A stretch of DNA of 64,000 nucleotides, taken from the NCBI RefSeq assembly GCF_027912535.1, contig NZ_CP115465.1, positions 2,150,001 through 2,214,000 of the forward strand. The letters run 5' to 3'. The DNA comes from Brevundimonas sp. NIBR11 (GTDB lineage Bacteria > Pseudomonadota > Alphaproteobacteria > Caulobacterales > Caulobacteraceae). A program made the translations under genes and the position numbers. This document shows, piece by piece, positions 52,638 to 59,976 of the stretch (position 1 is the stretch's first letter; every line of letters begins with the position of its first letter). The notes beneath the pieces are model-generated. The model did not search any database. It was given only the letters and a program-made list of their open reading frames with translations, and was not told the origin of the DNA.

Positions 52638-53627
52638 TTATACGCCAGGAATTTCGGGCGCCTGGTTCGGAGGCGCAACTTTTTTCGCCAGCAGCCCCTT
52701 GGCCGCCCTCAGCACCCGATCGGCGGGCAAGCCCAGCATGTGGTGGATGGCCTGGTTCAGGCGCGGATCGACCGCCTTGAACTCCTCCAGCGAGCGTTCG
52801 CCCCGAATGGATACGCCCTGCCAGGGGCCGACCAGACTGTCGTCGGATGGGCCGAACACCCCGACCGACGGCACGCCCGCTGCGACCGCCAGTTGGGTCC
52901 AGACCGAGTCGTTGCCGACATATAGTGATGCGCGCGACAGGGCGGCGGCGGTCTGGAGCCGGGTCAGCTTGCCCTGAAGCTCGATGACACGGTTGCGCGG
53001 CACGGCCAGACGGATCGTATGGGCGGCGTCGCGATCGGCGTCCTCACCCACGATCATCAGGCGGCCGCCGGCCAAGGGACCGTCGTCGGCCAGAAGCGGC
53101 GCCGCGACCTTGGCGAACCGCTCGGCGGGCCAGCGCTTGCCGATCCAGTCGGCGCCTGGACCGACCGCCAGCAGCGGCGCCCCGTCATCGCCGATCAAGG
53201 CGTCGGCGGCGGCGTGCGTCTCCTCGCTGAAGAACAGCTTCGGAGCGGGAACGTCGTCGAGATGCAGAATGCGCGCCGCCTGCTCCACCGCATGCAGGTC
53301 GGGCAGGTCGGCGCCGCGCACGGCCCGCCTGTGGCGACGCAGACGCTCGGAAAATTTGGTGCCGCGCATGTCGACCACGAGGCCCCATCTGGTCTCGCGC
53401 ACCTGGTTCCACAGGGCGATCCAGTCCCAGCGCCCGGTCCTGTCCAACACGATCAGGCGGCGCAGGCGCGGCGTGTCGGCGAACAGGGGCGCCGAGGCCG
53501 CCGAACCGACGATGGTGAACTCCGCCTGGGGGATGGCCTCCACCAGGCTGGCCAGCGCGCCGGACGACAGAAGGGCGGCTTCTGCGTCCGCCTCGGCGAT
53601 ATAGAGAATGGGAAAGCGGGCACTCAT
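52638..53627 (-). CDS. glycosyltransferase family 9 (heptosyltransferase-like) protein
   Basis: A 329-residue GT9-type protein. The N-terminal Rossmann half has GLVVDMRGTKFSERLRRHRR; the C-terminal half has the nucleotide-sugar part LLAVGPGADWIGKRWPAERFAKV and LYVGNDSVWTQLAVAAGVPSVGVFGPSD (cited in parts), the standard GT9 signatures. Family members add heptose or other sugars to lipopolysaccharide core. No other LPS genes are near, so the acceptor is unknown. It is followed by the pyrC leader repeats. Confidence 0.85.
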   Translation of the reverse strand: MSARFPILYIAEADAEAALLSSGALASLVEAIPQAEFTIVGSAASAPLFADTPRLRRLIVLDRTGRWDWIALWNQVRETRWGLVVDMRGTKFSERLRRHRRAVRGADLPDLHAVEQAARILHLDDVPAPKLFFSEETHAAADALIGDDGAPLLAVGPGADWIGKRWPAERFAKVAAPLLADDGPLAGGRLMIVGEDADRDAAHTIRLAVPRNRVIELQGKLTRLQTAAALSRASLYVGNDSVWTQLAVAAGVPSVGVFGPSDDSLVGPWQGVSIRGERSLEEFKAVDPRLNQAIHHMLGLPADRVLRAAKGLLAKKVAPPNQAPEIPGV

Positions 53628-53739
53628 GGGCGCACCGTATACGGATTCTCTCGTGGCGGGTGTGAGGCGATGGCCTGGTTCCGTCGCCGTCCGGCTGCGA
53701 ACCTTGGAAGAGGCTGCCAGGGGGGTACGCGGGCGTCAT

Positions 53740-53766
53740 AACGGCTCCGCCGCCAGCGGAGCCGTT
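53740..53766 (-). terminator. long perfect hairpin after the IPTL-CTERM gene
   Basis: AACGGCTCCGC, loop CGCCA, GCGGAGCCGTT is a perfect 11-base-pair stem about 20 bases after the stop at 53785 on the minus strand. The T-run is short. It is the likely transcript end. Confidence 0.65.
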
Positions 53767-53784
53767 CACGCCAGAAGTAGATCG

Positions 53785-54402
53785 TCAGGCCGTCAGGCGA
53801 CGACGCTGGATATAGAGCGCCGCTCCGCCCGCAAGCGTCAGGCCGAAGAGAATCATCGCCCACTCCGACAGCGTTGGCACAGGGGTGGCTTCGGGCCCGA
53901 ACGTGGCAAAGAAATAAGCGTCATATCCGGTGAGTTGGGCATCGGCGCCGTTGCGCAGGTCCACGGCTTCCCCGTCCTGATAAGGATTTCCAGCCCTTAG
54001 CTCGATAGTCCCAGACTGGCCGGCCGCGTTCTGGGTCGCTCCGATGAAGATGTAGCTGCCAGGTGTTACAGCTACGCCACCCGCGGGGATTACCGTGACG
54101 ACATCGGCAGCAGCCCCGGATCGAGGCGCTCCAGTATGAAGCACGGCGCCCATGACCTTGGTCGTGTTGTCGTACGCCCGGACAACCGGCGTCACGTTGC
54201 CGGCCAGCCTCACAGTGAATTGCTGAAGCCGAGTGACGCCATTCGGAACGAGAAGGGCTTCGCCACGAGTCTGGAAGCCATCCAAGATACTGGCCGTGCT
54301 GCCTGTTTGCGTTTGCTGAACCGTTACGGTCTGAGCATTTGCAGCCGCGGCAAATGCCACAACGATAAGCGCCGCAAAGGCGGTTAAGATGGTGCGATAC
54401 AT
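53785..54402 (-). CDS. secreted protein with IPTL-CTERM sorting signal
   Basis: A 205-residue protein with a signal peptide (MYRTILTAFAALIVVAFAAAANAQ) and a C-terminal sorting signal: VPTLSEWAMILFGL, a hydrophobic stretch and QRRRLTA. This is the IPTL-CTERM class, recognised by an exosortase/archaeosortase-like system that cleaves and places proteins at the cell surface. The mature part is beta-rich, Thr/Ala/Gly-rich and has no known domain (VTPVVRAYDNTTKVMGAVLHTG). Base composition and codon use are less GC-biased than the neighbours, which may mean transfer. The sortase is not in the window. Confidence 0.82.
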   Translation of the reverse strand: MYRTILTAFAALIVVAFAAAANAQTVTVQQTQTGSTASILDGFQTRGEALLVPNGVTRLQQFTVRLAGNVTPVVRAYDNTTKVMGAVLHTGAPRSGAAADVVTVIPAGGVAVTPGSYIFIGATQNAAGQSGTIELRAGNPYQDGEAVDLRNGADAQLTGYDAYFFATFGPEATPVPTLSEWAMILFGLTLAGGAALYIQRRRLTA

Positions 54403-54416
54403 TCATGACCCCCGAT

Positions 54417-54438
54417 CGCCTCGTGAATGAGGCGTTTT
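54417..54438 (+). terminator. terminator-like hairpin upstream of the IPTL-CTERM gene
   Basis: CGCCTC, loop GTGAAT, GAGGCG is followed by TTTT on the plus strand. No plus-strand gene ends here, so it is either a barrier to antisense transcription, a leader stem of the minus-strand gene, or chance. The rest of 54403-54616 holds no gene I can support. Confidence 0.35.
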
Positions 54439-54616
54439 CGATGGTGCCTAACATGAAGATTAGAGTGCGCAAGCAGAAAGACGCTTGATAGTCTTCGACT
54501 TTTCGGCCGGCTTGTCGATTGGGTCGTCGGCTATCACTGACCCAGAACCCGGATTCCGACGTCCAGTCCCGGCATGGGACTTCTCGATCCTTGTCCCTCC
54601 CCTTATCTGATCCGGC

Positions 54617-55396
54617 ATGACCGAACGCATCGCCCGCCTCGACAGCCGCGCCCTGATCCGGGTGAGCGGGCCGGATGCAAAACCCTTTCTGCACAATCTC
54701 CTGACCCAGGACGTCGAGACGCTGGCGGCGGGACACCTGCGGTTCGGCGCCCTGCTGTCGCCGCCCGGACGGTTGCTGTTCGACCTGTTCCTGTGGGGCG
54801 AGGACGACGCGGTGGTGCTGGACGTTGCGGCGGACAAGCGCGACGCCCTGATGCAGCGGTTGTCGATGTACAAGCTGCGGGCCAAGGTCGAGGTCGCCGC
54901 CGACGACCGGTCGGTCTTCGTCAGCTGGCAGGGCGTGGCTGAGGGCTTCGTCCCTGACCCCCGGACTTCGGCGCTGGGCGGCCGGACCCTCGGCGACTTC
55001 ACGGCCACCGCGACCGAAAACGACTGGAGCGCACACCGGCTGGCGGTCGGGGTCCCCGATCCCACACGAGACGCCGACGACGGGACCTATCCGATCGAGG
55101 CCAATTTCGACCTGCTGAAAGGCATCGACTTCCAGAAGGGCTGTTTCGTCGGCCAGGAGACCACCTCCCGCATGAAACGACGCGGCGAGATCAAGAAGCG
55201 GATGCTGCCGCTGACGTTCGACGGCCCGGCGCCGGCGGTGGGAGCCGAGTTGCTGAATGGCGAGTTGCGGGCGGGCGAGGTCCTGACCGGGCGCGACGGC
55301 GGGGCGATGGCGCTGGTGCGGCTGGACCGGATCGACGGTGCGCTGACCGTCGACGGGCGGGCAGTCACGGTGATTCGGCCCGACTGGATGACCTGA
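54617..55396 (+). CDS. ygfZ: YgfZ-type folate-binding protein (Fe-S enzyme maintenance)
   Basis: A 259-residue protein of the aminomethyltransferase-like YgfZ family. The diagnostic motif KGIDFQKGCFVGQETTSRMKRRG (core KGCFVGQE) is at about residues 170-190, and the N-terminal part has RALIRVSGPDAKPFLHNLLTQDV (cited in part). YgfZ supports the folate-dependent repair or assembly of some Fe-S enzymes such as MiaB. It is followed after 31 bases by tag in the same direction. Confidence 0.9.
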   Translation: MTERIARLDSRALIRVSGPDAKPFLHNLLTQDVETLAAGHLRFGALLSPPGRLLFDLFLWGEDDAVVLDVAADKRDALMQRLSMYKLRAKVEVAADDRSVFVSWQGVAEGFVPDPRTSALGGRTLGDFTATATENDWSAHRLAVGVPDPTRDADDGTYPIEANFDLLKGIDFQKGCFVGQETTSRMKRRGEIKKRMLPLTFDGPAPAVGAELLNGELRAGEVLTGRDGGAMALVRLDRIDGALTVDGRAVTVIRPDWMT

Positions 55397-55427
55397 CGAA
55401 CGGGCGCCCGGGCGTTACGCTGCGCGC

Positions 55428-56018
55428 ATGACCGAATCTCAGCCAAGCCGGGGAGGACGCTGCGCCTGGTGCGGGACCGACCCGCTCTACTGCGACTACC
55501 ACGACACCGAATGGGGCGTGCCCGAGTACGACGCCCGCGCCCTGTGGGAGAAGCTGGTGCTGGACGGCTTCCAGGCCGGGCTGGCGTGGATCACCATCCT
55601 GAGAAAGCGCGAGGCCTTGCGCGCCGCCTTCGCCAACTTCGATCCCGACATGGTGGCCAGGTTCGACGACGCGGACCGCGAAAGGCTGATGAACGATGCC
55701 GGCATCATCCGCTCGCGCGCCAAGATCGAGGCGGCCATCAAGGGGGCGCAGATCTTCGTCGAGATGCGCGACAACGGCGAGGACTTCTCCGCCTGGCTCT
55801 GGTCGTTCGTGGACGGAAGGCCGCTGCAGGGAAGCCGCGTCGGCGGCGACATCCCGACCCAGACAGAGGTCTCGGTCGCGATGGCCAAGGCGCTGAAGAA
55901 GCGGGGCTTCAATTTCTGCGGCCCCGTGATCGTCTACGCCTTCATGCAGGCCTCGGGTCTTGTTAACGACCACACCTGTTCATGCTTCCGCCAAGAAGAC
56001 GTCCGCGCGATGGGCTGA
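55428..56018 (+). CDS. tag: DNA-3-methyladenine glycosylase I
   Basis: A 196-residue Tag protein. The zinc-binding Cys and His ligands are expected in RCAWCGTDPLYCDYHDTEWG (N-terminal) and NDHTCSCFR (C-terminal). The central helix-hairpin region LWEKLVLDGFQAGLAWITILRKRE is intact (cited in part), and the DNA-binding Glu lies in this stretch. It removes 3-methyladenine from alkylated DNA. The last about 25 codons are repeated, in a diverged form, at 56322-56423 in front of rnhB. Confidence 0.92.
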   Translation: MTESQPSRGGRCAWCGTDPLYCDYHDTEWGVPEYDARALWEKLVLDGFQAGLAWITILRKREALRAAFANFDPDMVARFDDADRERLMNDAGIIRSRAKIEAAIKGAQIFVEMRDNGEDFSAWLWSFVDGRPLQGSRVGGDIPTQTEVSVAMAKALKKRGFNFCGPVIVYAFMQASGLVNDHTCSCFRQEDVRAMG

Positions 56019-56034
56019 GTCCGGTGTCAGATGC

Positions 56035-56058
56035 TCCACCCTTTCGATACGGGGTGGA
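56035..56058 (+). terminator. hairpin after tag
   Basis: TCCACCC, a ten-base loop, GGGTGGA is a seven-base-pair stem 16 bases after the tag stop. No clear T-run follows, so its terminator role is uncertain. Confidence 0.4.
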
Positions 56059-56095
56059 CATTGGCTTTGGTCCCCTATTCGGTCAAAAGTGCTGA

Positions 56096-56248
56096 ATGAA
56101 AGCTGTCACACCGCTATTCGTGATATCTGGTTTGCTGCTTTGGACCTCGGCGTTTGCGCTGCCGCATTCTCGCATCGCCGCAGCCGTCCTATTGGGCGTG
56201 GCTCTGATCTGCTTTGCGTTTTATGCCAGAAGTCAACGGGGCTCCTGA
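56096..56248 (+). CDS. small two-helix membrane peptide, hypothetical
   Basis: A 50-residue frame from ATG 56096: MKAVTPLFVISGLLLWTSAF, ALPHSRIAAAVLLGVALICF, AFYARSQRGS. It has two hydrophobic segments and a positively charged tail. It lies in the 401-base gap between tag and rnhB, in sequence clearly less GC-rich than the surroundings. There is no good ribosome-binding site in front, so expression is uncertain. Otherwise the gap holds only the hairpin after tag and the tag fragment. Confidence 0.4.
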   Translation: MKAVTPLFVISGLLLWTSAFALPHSRIAAAVLLGVALICFAFYARSQRGS

Positions 56249-56321
56249 TCTGACCTCCCCGTCGTGCCCCCTACCGAGGTTCGAGCGGTCCGCATTGGAT
56301 TGAAATTGTGCCGATCTCATG

Positions 56322-56423
56322 TGTCGAACTGTAGTTGGCTGGATGCAGGCCTGTGGATTGGTCAACGACCACGTCGCAGGCTGCTTCCGCTGCGAGGAAG
56401 TCCGGGCTATGGGCGAGCCGTGA
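56322..56423 (+). pseudogene. broken duplicate of the tag 3' end
   Basis: In frame, this reads [17 protein letters not shown], then [16 protein letters not shown] and stop. The intact tag at 55428 ends CGPVIVYAFMQASGLVNDH, TCSCFRQEDVRAMG. About 70 per cent of bases agree over the last 75. The fragment has no start and no catalytic part. Its TGA overlaps the GTG start of rnhB. It looks like the original end of tag, cut off from the gene when the 400-base stretch came in, or a duplication that decayed. Confidence 0.75.
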
Positions 56424-57058
56424 CCGGCAAGACCAAGATCGCGAAAGCCTTCCCGACACTGGCGCTGGAGACCCTGTTGGCCCAACGCGTCGGCGGGCCG
56501 GTGTGCGGGGTGGACGAGGCAGGGCGCGGGCCCTGGGCCGGGCCCGTCTCGGCGGCAGCGGTGATCCTGTCGCCCGACGACATCCCCGAGGGCATCGACG
56601 ACTCCAAGGCCCTCACGGCCGAGAGGCGAGCCACCCTCGCGGTCGAGATCAAGGCGCGCGCCGTCGCCTGGGGCGTCGGCTTCGCTTCGGCGGAAGAGAT
56701 CGAAGAACTGAACATCCTGCAGGCCACCGGTCTGGCCATGTGCCGCGCCATCGAGGCGATGCGCGTGCAGCCGAAGGCCGCGCTGGTGGACGGGAATTAC
56801 CGGTTCAGACTGCCGTGCGACGTCGAGACGGCCGTGGGCGGCGACGGCCTTTCGCTGTCGATCGCGGCGGCCTCGATCCTGGCGAAGACGGCGCGCGACG
56901 CGATCATGATCGCCATGGATGCGGAATATCCCGGCTACGGCTTCGCTTCGCACAAGGGCTACAACGCACCGATCCACCAAGCGGCGCTCAAGGCCATGGG
57001 CCCCTGCCCCATCCATCGCAAGAGCTGGGCGCCGATCCGGGCCCTGCTGGAACGCTAG
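56420..57058 (+). CDS. rnhB: ribonuclease HII
   Basis: A 212-residue RNase HII. The metal-binding acidic residues lie in [16 protein letters not shown] (DEAGRG motif), in ALVDGNY and in the [14 protein letters not shown] region (Asp). [10 protein letters not shown] is the usual C-terminal signature. It cuts RNA in RNA-DNA hybrids and ribonucleotides in DNA. The start is GTG 56420, overlapping the stop of the tag fragment as GTGA; a longer frame back to 56264 runs through that fragment and is not family-like. Its stop shares CTAG with the convergent gene. Confidence 0.93.
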   Translation: MTGKTKIAKAFPTLALETLLAQRVGGPVCGVDEAGRGPWAGPVSAAAVILSPDDIPEGIDDSKALTAERRATLAVEIKARAVAWGVGFASAEEIEELNILQATGLAMCRAIEAMRVQPKAALVDGNYRFRLPCDVETAVGGDGLSLSIAAASILAKTARDAIMIAMDAEYPGYGFASHKGYNAPIHQAALKAMGPCPIHRKSWAPIRALLER

Positions 57059-57342
57059 ACCGCCATCATACCGCCGAGCAGTGCGCCCAGCAGAGCCGCG
57101 ATCAGGGCGCCGATGGCGATGACGAGCCAGCGCGGCATCTCCTCGGCCTCGACCGGAGCCACGCTGTAGGTCCGGGGTGACAGCACCTCGGCGCGACCGA
57201 GGAAATCATTGGCCGGGCGGCTGTCGAACCGGGTCTGGCTCGGGCTGCGCCATGCGGCCGTCTGATAGGCGTTGAGGGCGTCCTGAACGGCGCGGGGACG
57301 CGTGCGGAAACCTTGGCCTTGGGTCACGATCAGCTCTTCCAT
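57055..57342 (-). CDS. tail-anchored small membrane protein, unknown function
   Basis: A 95-residue protein. The soluble N-terminus has [26 protein letters not shown]; one membrane segment near the C-terminus reads [22 protein letters not shown]. Codon use fits the genome. No family recognised. Its TAG stop shares CTAG with the rnhB stop. Confidence 0.65.
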   Translation of the reverse strand: MEELIVTQGQGFRTRPRAVQDALNAYQTAAWRSPSQTRFDSRPANDFLGRAEVLSPRTYSVAPVEAEEMPRWLVIAIGALIAALLGALLGGMMAV

Positions 57343-57383
57343 GTCGGCTTAACGACGCAGTGAGACCCTCGTTCCCTGAATGG

Positions 57384-58418
57384 TCAAGCTGCCAGCGCGA
57401 CGGGTCTGTCGGTGACGACGAACAGGTATTCGATGTTCCTCAGCCGGCCCACCGCGCCGACTTTCTCACCCTTGCGATTGTGAATGCCGATGCGGGCGCC
57501 GACGTAGCGGGGGCGCGGGATTTCCACGACCTGGACATGGCCGCGCGCCGACAGCATCTCCACCAGTTGGTCCCTGCTCAGGTAGCCCTCGTCGTTGAAC
57601 GAAACGATCAGGTTGGGCGTCCGGATGGCGTCGATGACGGCCTGGAGCGCCGGGCCGATGCCGGGGCGGGAGTTGAAGGCGCTCTTTCGGGTCTTCACGT
57701 CGATCCGCTTGTTGGCGACGCCATAGGTCTCGGGCCGGTCCCACAGGATCAGGCTCTCCCAGACATGGTAGTTCCCGAGGTAGGAGTGCTGGTTGTAGGG
57801 CGGGTCCAGATAGACGAGATCGCCGTCGAAAGCCGCCGCCGTCTCCAGCGCATCGGCCTGCGTGGCGCGACACGGCCCCGACGCCACACCCGGATGCAGC
57901 ACCGGCATCCTCAGCTCCAGCGGCTTCAACGCCCGCGCGGCCCAGGACTTCATATAGGCCATTTGCAGACCGGCGGTTGAGTCGACCCGGTCGGCGGCCT
58001 CCATCAGGGCGACCAGCGCGACGGCTTTCAGCTCCGGCTCCAGCCCCATCGCCTCGATCCGATCGCGCATGGCCTCGATGCGGGCCCCGTTCTCGGGCGT
58101 GAAGTAGCGGGCGTCCTCGCAAAAGGTGCGAGTAAACCAGCCGGCCTCCGGGCGGGTCTCCGAAAGGTCCGCGAGCACCGCGACCGCCCGGTCCTCCCAC
58201 CGCCCGCGGTCGGCTTGCACATAGGCCGTGCCAAGGGCGTGGGCATAGGCGTTGTGATCGTTGGACCAGACCTGAAAGCCGCCGCCCTTCAGCGCATGGC
58301 CGACGCGGGCGGACCCGGAGAACAGGTCGCAGACGCGGCCTCCGTTCGGCAGCAAGGCGCGCACGGAGGATACGATCGGGTCGAGCAGGGCCCGCTTGGA
58401 GCCGAGGTATTTGATCAT
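57384..58418 (-). CDS. N6-adenine DNA methyltransferase, D12 class
   Basis: A 344-residue DNA adenine methyltransferase. The start MIKYLGSKRALLDPI and SAM motif I VCDLFSGSARVGHAL (residues about 30-45) are followed by the catalytic motif IV LVYLDPPYNQHSYLGNYHVWESL, with DPPY. The order (motif I before IV) fits the Dam/alpha D12 class. The chosen ATG at 58418 starts 19 bases after the pyk stop, so it is probably co-transcribed with pyk. No restriction enzyme is adjacent, so it is an orphan. The recognition site is unknown. Confidence 0.85.
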   Translation of the reverse strand: MIKYLGSKRALLDPIVSSVRALLPNGGRVCDLFSGSARVGHALKGGGFQVWSNDHNAYAHALGTAYVQADRGRWEDRAVAVLADLSETRPEAGWFTRTFCEDARYFTPENGARIEAMRDRIEAMGLEPELKAVALVALMEAADRVDSTAGLQMAYMKSWAARALKPLELRMPVLHPGVASGPCRATQADALETAAAFDGDLVYLDPPYNQHSYLGNYHVWESLILWDRPETYGVANKRIDVKTRKSAFNSRPGIGPALQAVIDAIRTPNLIVSFNDEGYLSRDQLVEMLSARGHVQVVEIPRPRYVGARIGIHNRKGEKVGAVGRLRNIEYLFVVTDRPVALAA

Positions 58419-58437
58419 GAGCGTCCCGCGAGGAACG

Positions 58438-59874
58438 CTACTTCCGCGCCTTCCCCTTGGCCGGAGCATGCGCCAGTCGCAGGAGATTCGCAGCCCCCGG
58501 CGCCCCGAACGGCGTGCCGGCCAGGATCAGGATGCGTTGGCCGGGCTCGGCAAGGCCGTATTGCATGGCCGAGGTCACCGCGTCCTCGGTGACGTCCTCC
58601 AGACTGGTCGGCTCCTTGCCCAGTCGCGGCTCCAGACCCCAGACCAGCGCCAGCCGCCGCGCCGTCTCCGGCTTGGGCGTCAGGGCCAGAACGGGCTGGA
58701 GCGGACGCTCGCGCGACATGCGCCGCGCCGTCCCGCCCAGCGTGGTGAAGACCACGATGCAGCCGGTCGATTGCGCCTCGCCCGCCTTGCGCGCCGCGGC
58801 CACCAGGGCGTCGGCGTCGAATCCCTCCATCCCCGCATGCTCGGCGTCCATCAGACTGGGCCACAGGGGGTCGCTTTCGACCCGCTCCATGATCCGGTTC
58901 ATGATGCCGACGGCCTCCAGCGGATAGTCGCCCGACGCCGTCTCTGCCGACAGCATCAGGGCGTCGGCGCCCTCATAAACCGCATTGGCGACGTCGGAGG
59001 CCTCGGCGCGCGTCGGCGCAGGGGCCGAGGTCATCGATTCCAGCATCTGGGTCGCGACGATGACCGGCACGCCGCGCTGGCGGGCGGCGCGGATGATGGC
59101 CTTCTGGGCGACTGGAACCTCTTCGGCCGGCATCTCCACGCCCAGGTCGCCGCGCGCGACCATGACGCCGTCGCAGTAGTCGAGGATGGACTCCAGATCG
59201 TCGAGCGCCTGGGGCTTTTCGATCTTGGCCAGACAGGCGGCGCGACCCTTCACGATCGACTTCAGCTCGGCCATGTCCTCGGGCTTCTGCACGAACGACA
59301 GGGCGACCCAGTCGACCCCGATACGCAGGGCGAAGTTCAGGTCCTCGCGGTCCTTGGCCGTCAGGGCCGAGACCGGGATGATGGCCTCGGGCACGGCGAC
59401 GCCCTTGCGGTCGGACAGTTTCGTGCCGCTCTCCACCGTGACGTCGCACCATTCGTCGGTGCGCTTGCCGACGCGCAGCCGCACCCGGCCGTCGTCGAGC
59501 AGCAGCAACATGCCCTCGCGCAGGGCCTTGAAGATTTCCGGATGCGGCATCTGCACCCGTGTCGCGTCGCCGGGCGTGGGATCGAGGTCGAACCGCATCT
59601 GGTGGCCCGGCTTCACCGCGATCTCGACATCGGCGAACCGGCCCAGTCGCAGCTTCGGCCCCTGAAGATCGGCCAGCACGCCGAGCGGCCGTTTCACCGC
59701 CATCTCGGCCCCGCGCACGGCCTTCAGATTGGCGGCGTGATCCTCATGCGAGCCATGAGAGAAGTTCAGGCGAAAGACGTCGACCCCGGCCTGGGCCAGG
59801 GCCTTGACCATGCCGGGGGCGCGGCTGGCCGGTCCCAGCGTCGCGACGATGCGTGCGCGGCGTTGTCTATTCAT
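58438..59874 (-). CDS. pyk: pyruvate kinase
   Basis: A 478-residue pyruvate kinase. Signatures are RIVATLGPAS and DVFRLNFSHGSHEDH at the N-terminus, VLADLQGPKLRLGRF, LAKIEKPQALDDLESIL with active-site Lys, and GVMVARGDLGVEMPAEEV. It makes pyruvate and ATP from phosphoenolpyruvate in the cytoplasm. The C-terminal effector domain is complete. The gene is preceded by a 102-base gap after the phosphatase gene. Confidence 0.95.
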   Translation of the reverse strand: MNRQRRARIVATLGPASRAPGMVKALAQAGVDVFRLNFSHGSHEDHAANLKAVRGAEMAVKRPLGVLADLQGPKLRLGRFADVEIAVKPGHQMRFDLDPTPGDATRVQMPHPEIFKALREGMLLLLDDGRVRLRVGKRTDEWCDVTVESGTKLSDRKGVAVPEAIIPVSALTAKDREDLNFALRIGVDWVALSFVQKPEDMAELKSIVKGRAACLAKIEKPQALDDLESILDYCDGVMVARGDLGVEMPAEEVPVAQKAIIRAARQRGVPVIVATQMLESMTSAPAPTRAEASDVANAVYEGADALMLSAETASGDYPLEAVGIMNRIMERVESDPLWPSLMDAEHAGMEGFDADALVAAARKAGEAQSTGCIVVFTTLGGTARRMSRERPLQPVLALTPKPETARRLALVWGLEPRLGKEPTSLEDVTEDAVTSAMQYGLAEPGQRILILAGTPFGAPGAANLLRLAHAPAKGKARK

Positions 59875-59976
59875 GGTGGTCCCGTTGGCCGGTCGCGTTT
59901 CCTGACGGCGACTGTGCCACGAAACGCGCGCGGAGGAAGGACGGCTCCCTTTCGGGAAACGAGAAGTGAGTCCGTG

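Noticed and set aside
56264-56419. Longer N-terminus for RNase HII from 56264
   Set aside because: The added residues do not match the family and run in another frame through the duplicated tag end. The GTG at 56420 gives the normal family start.
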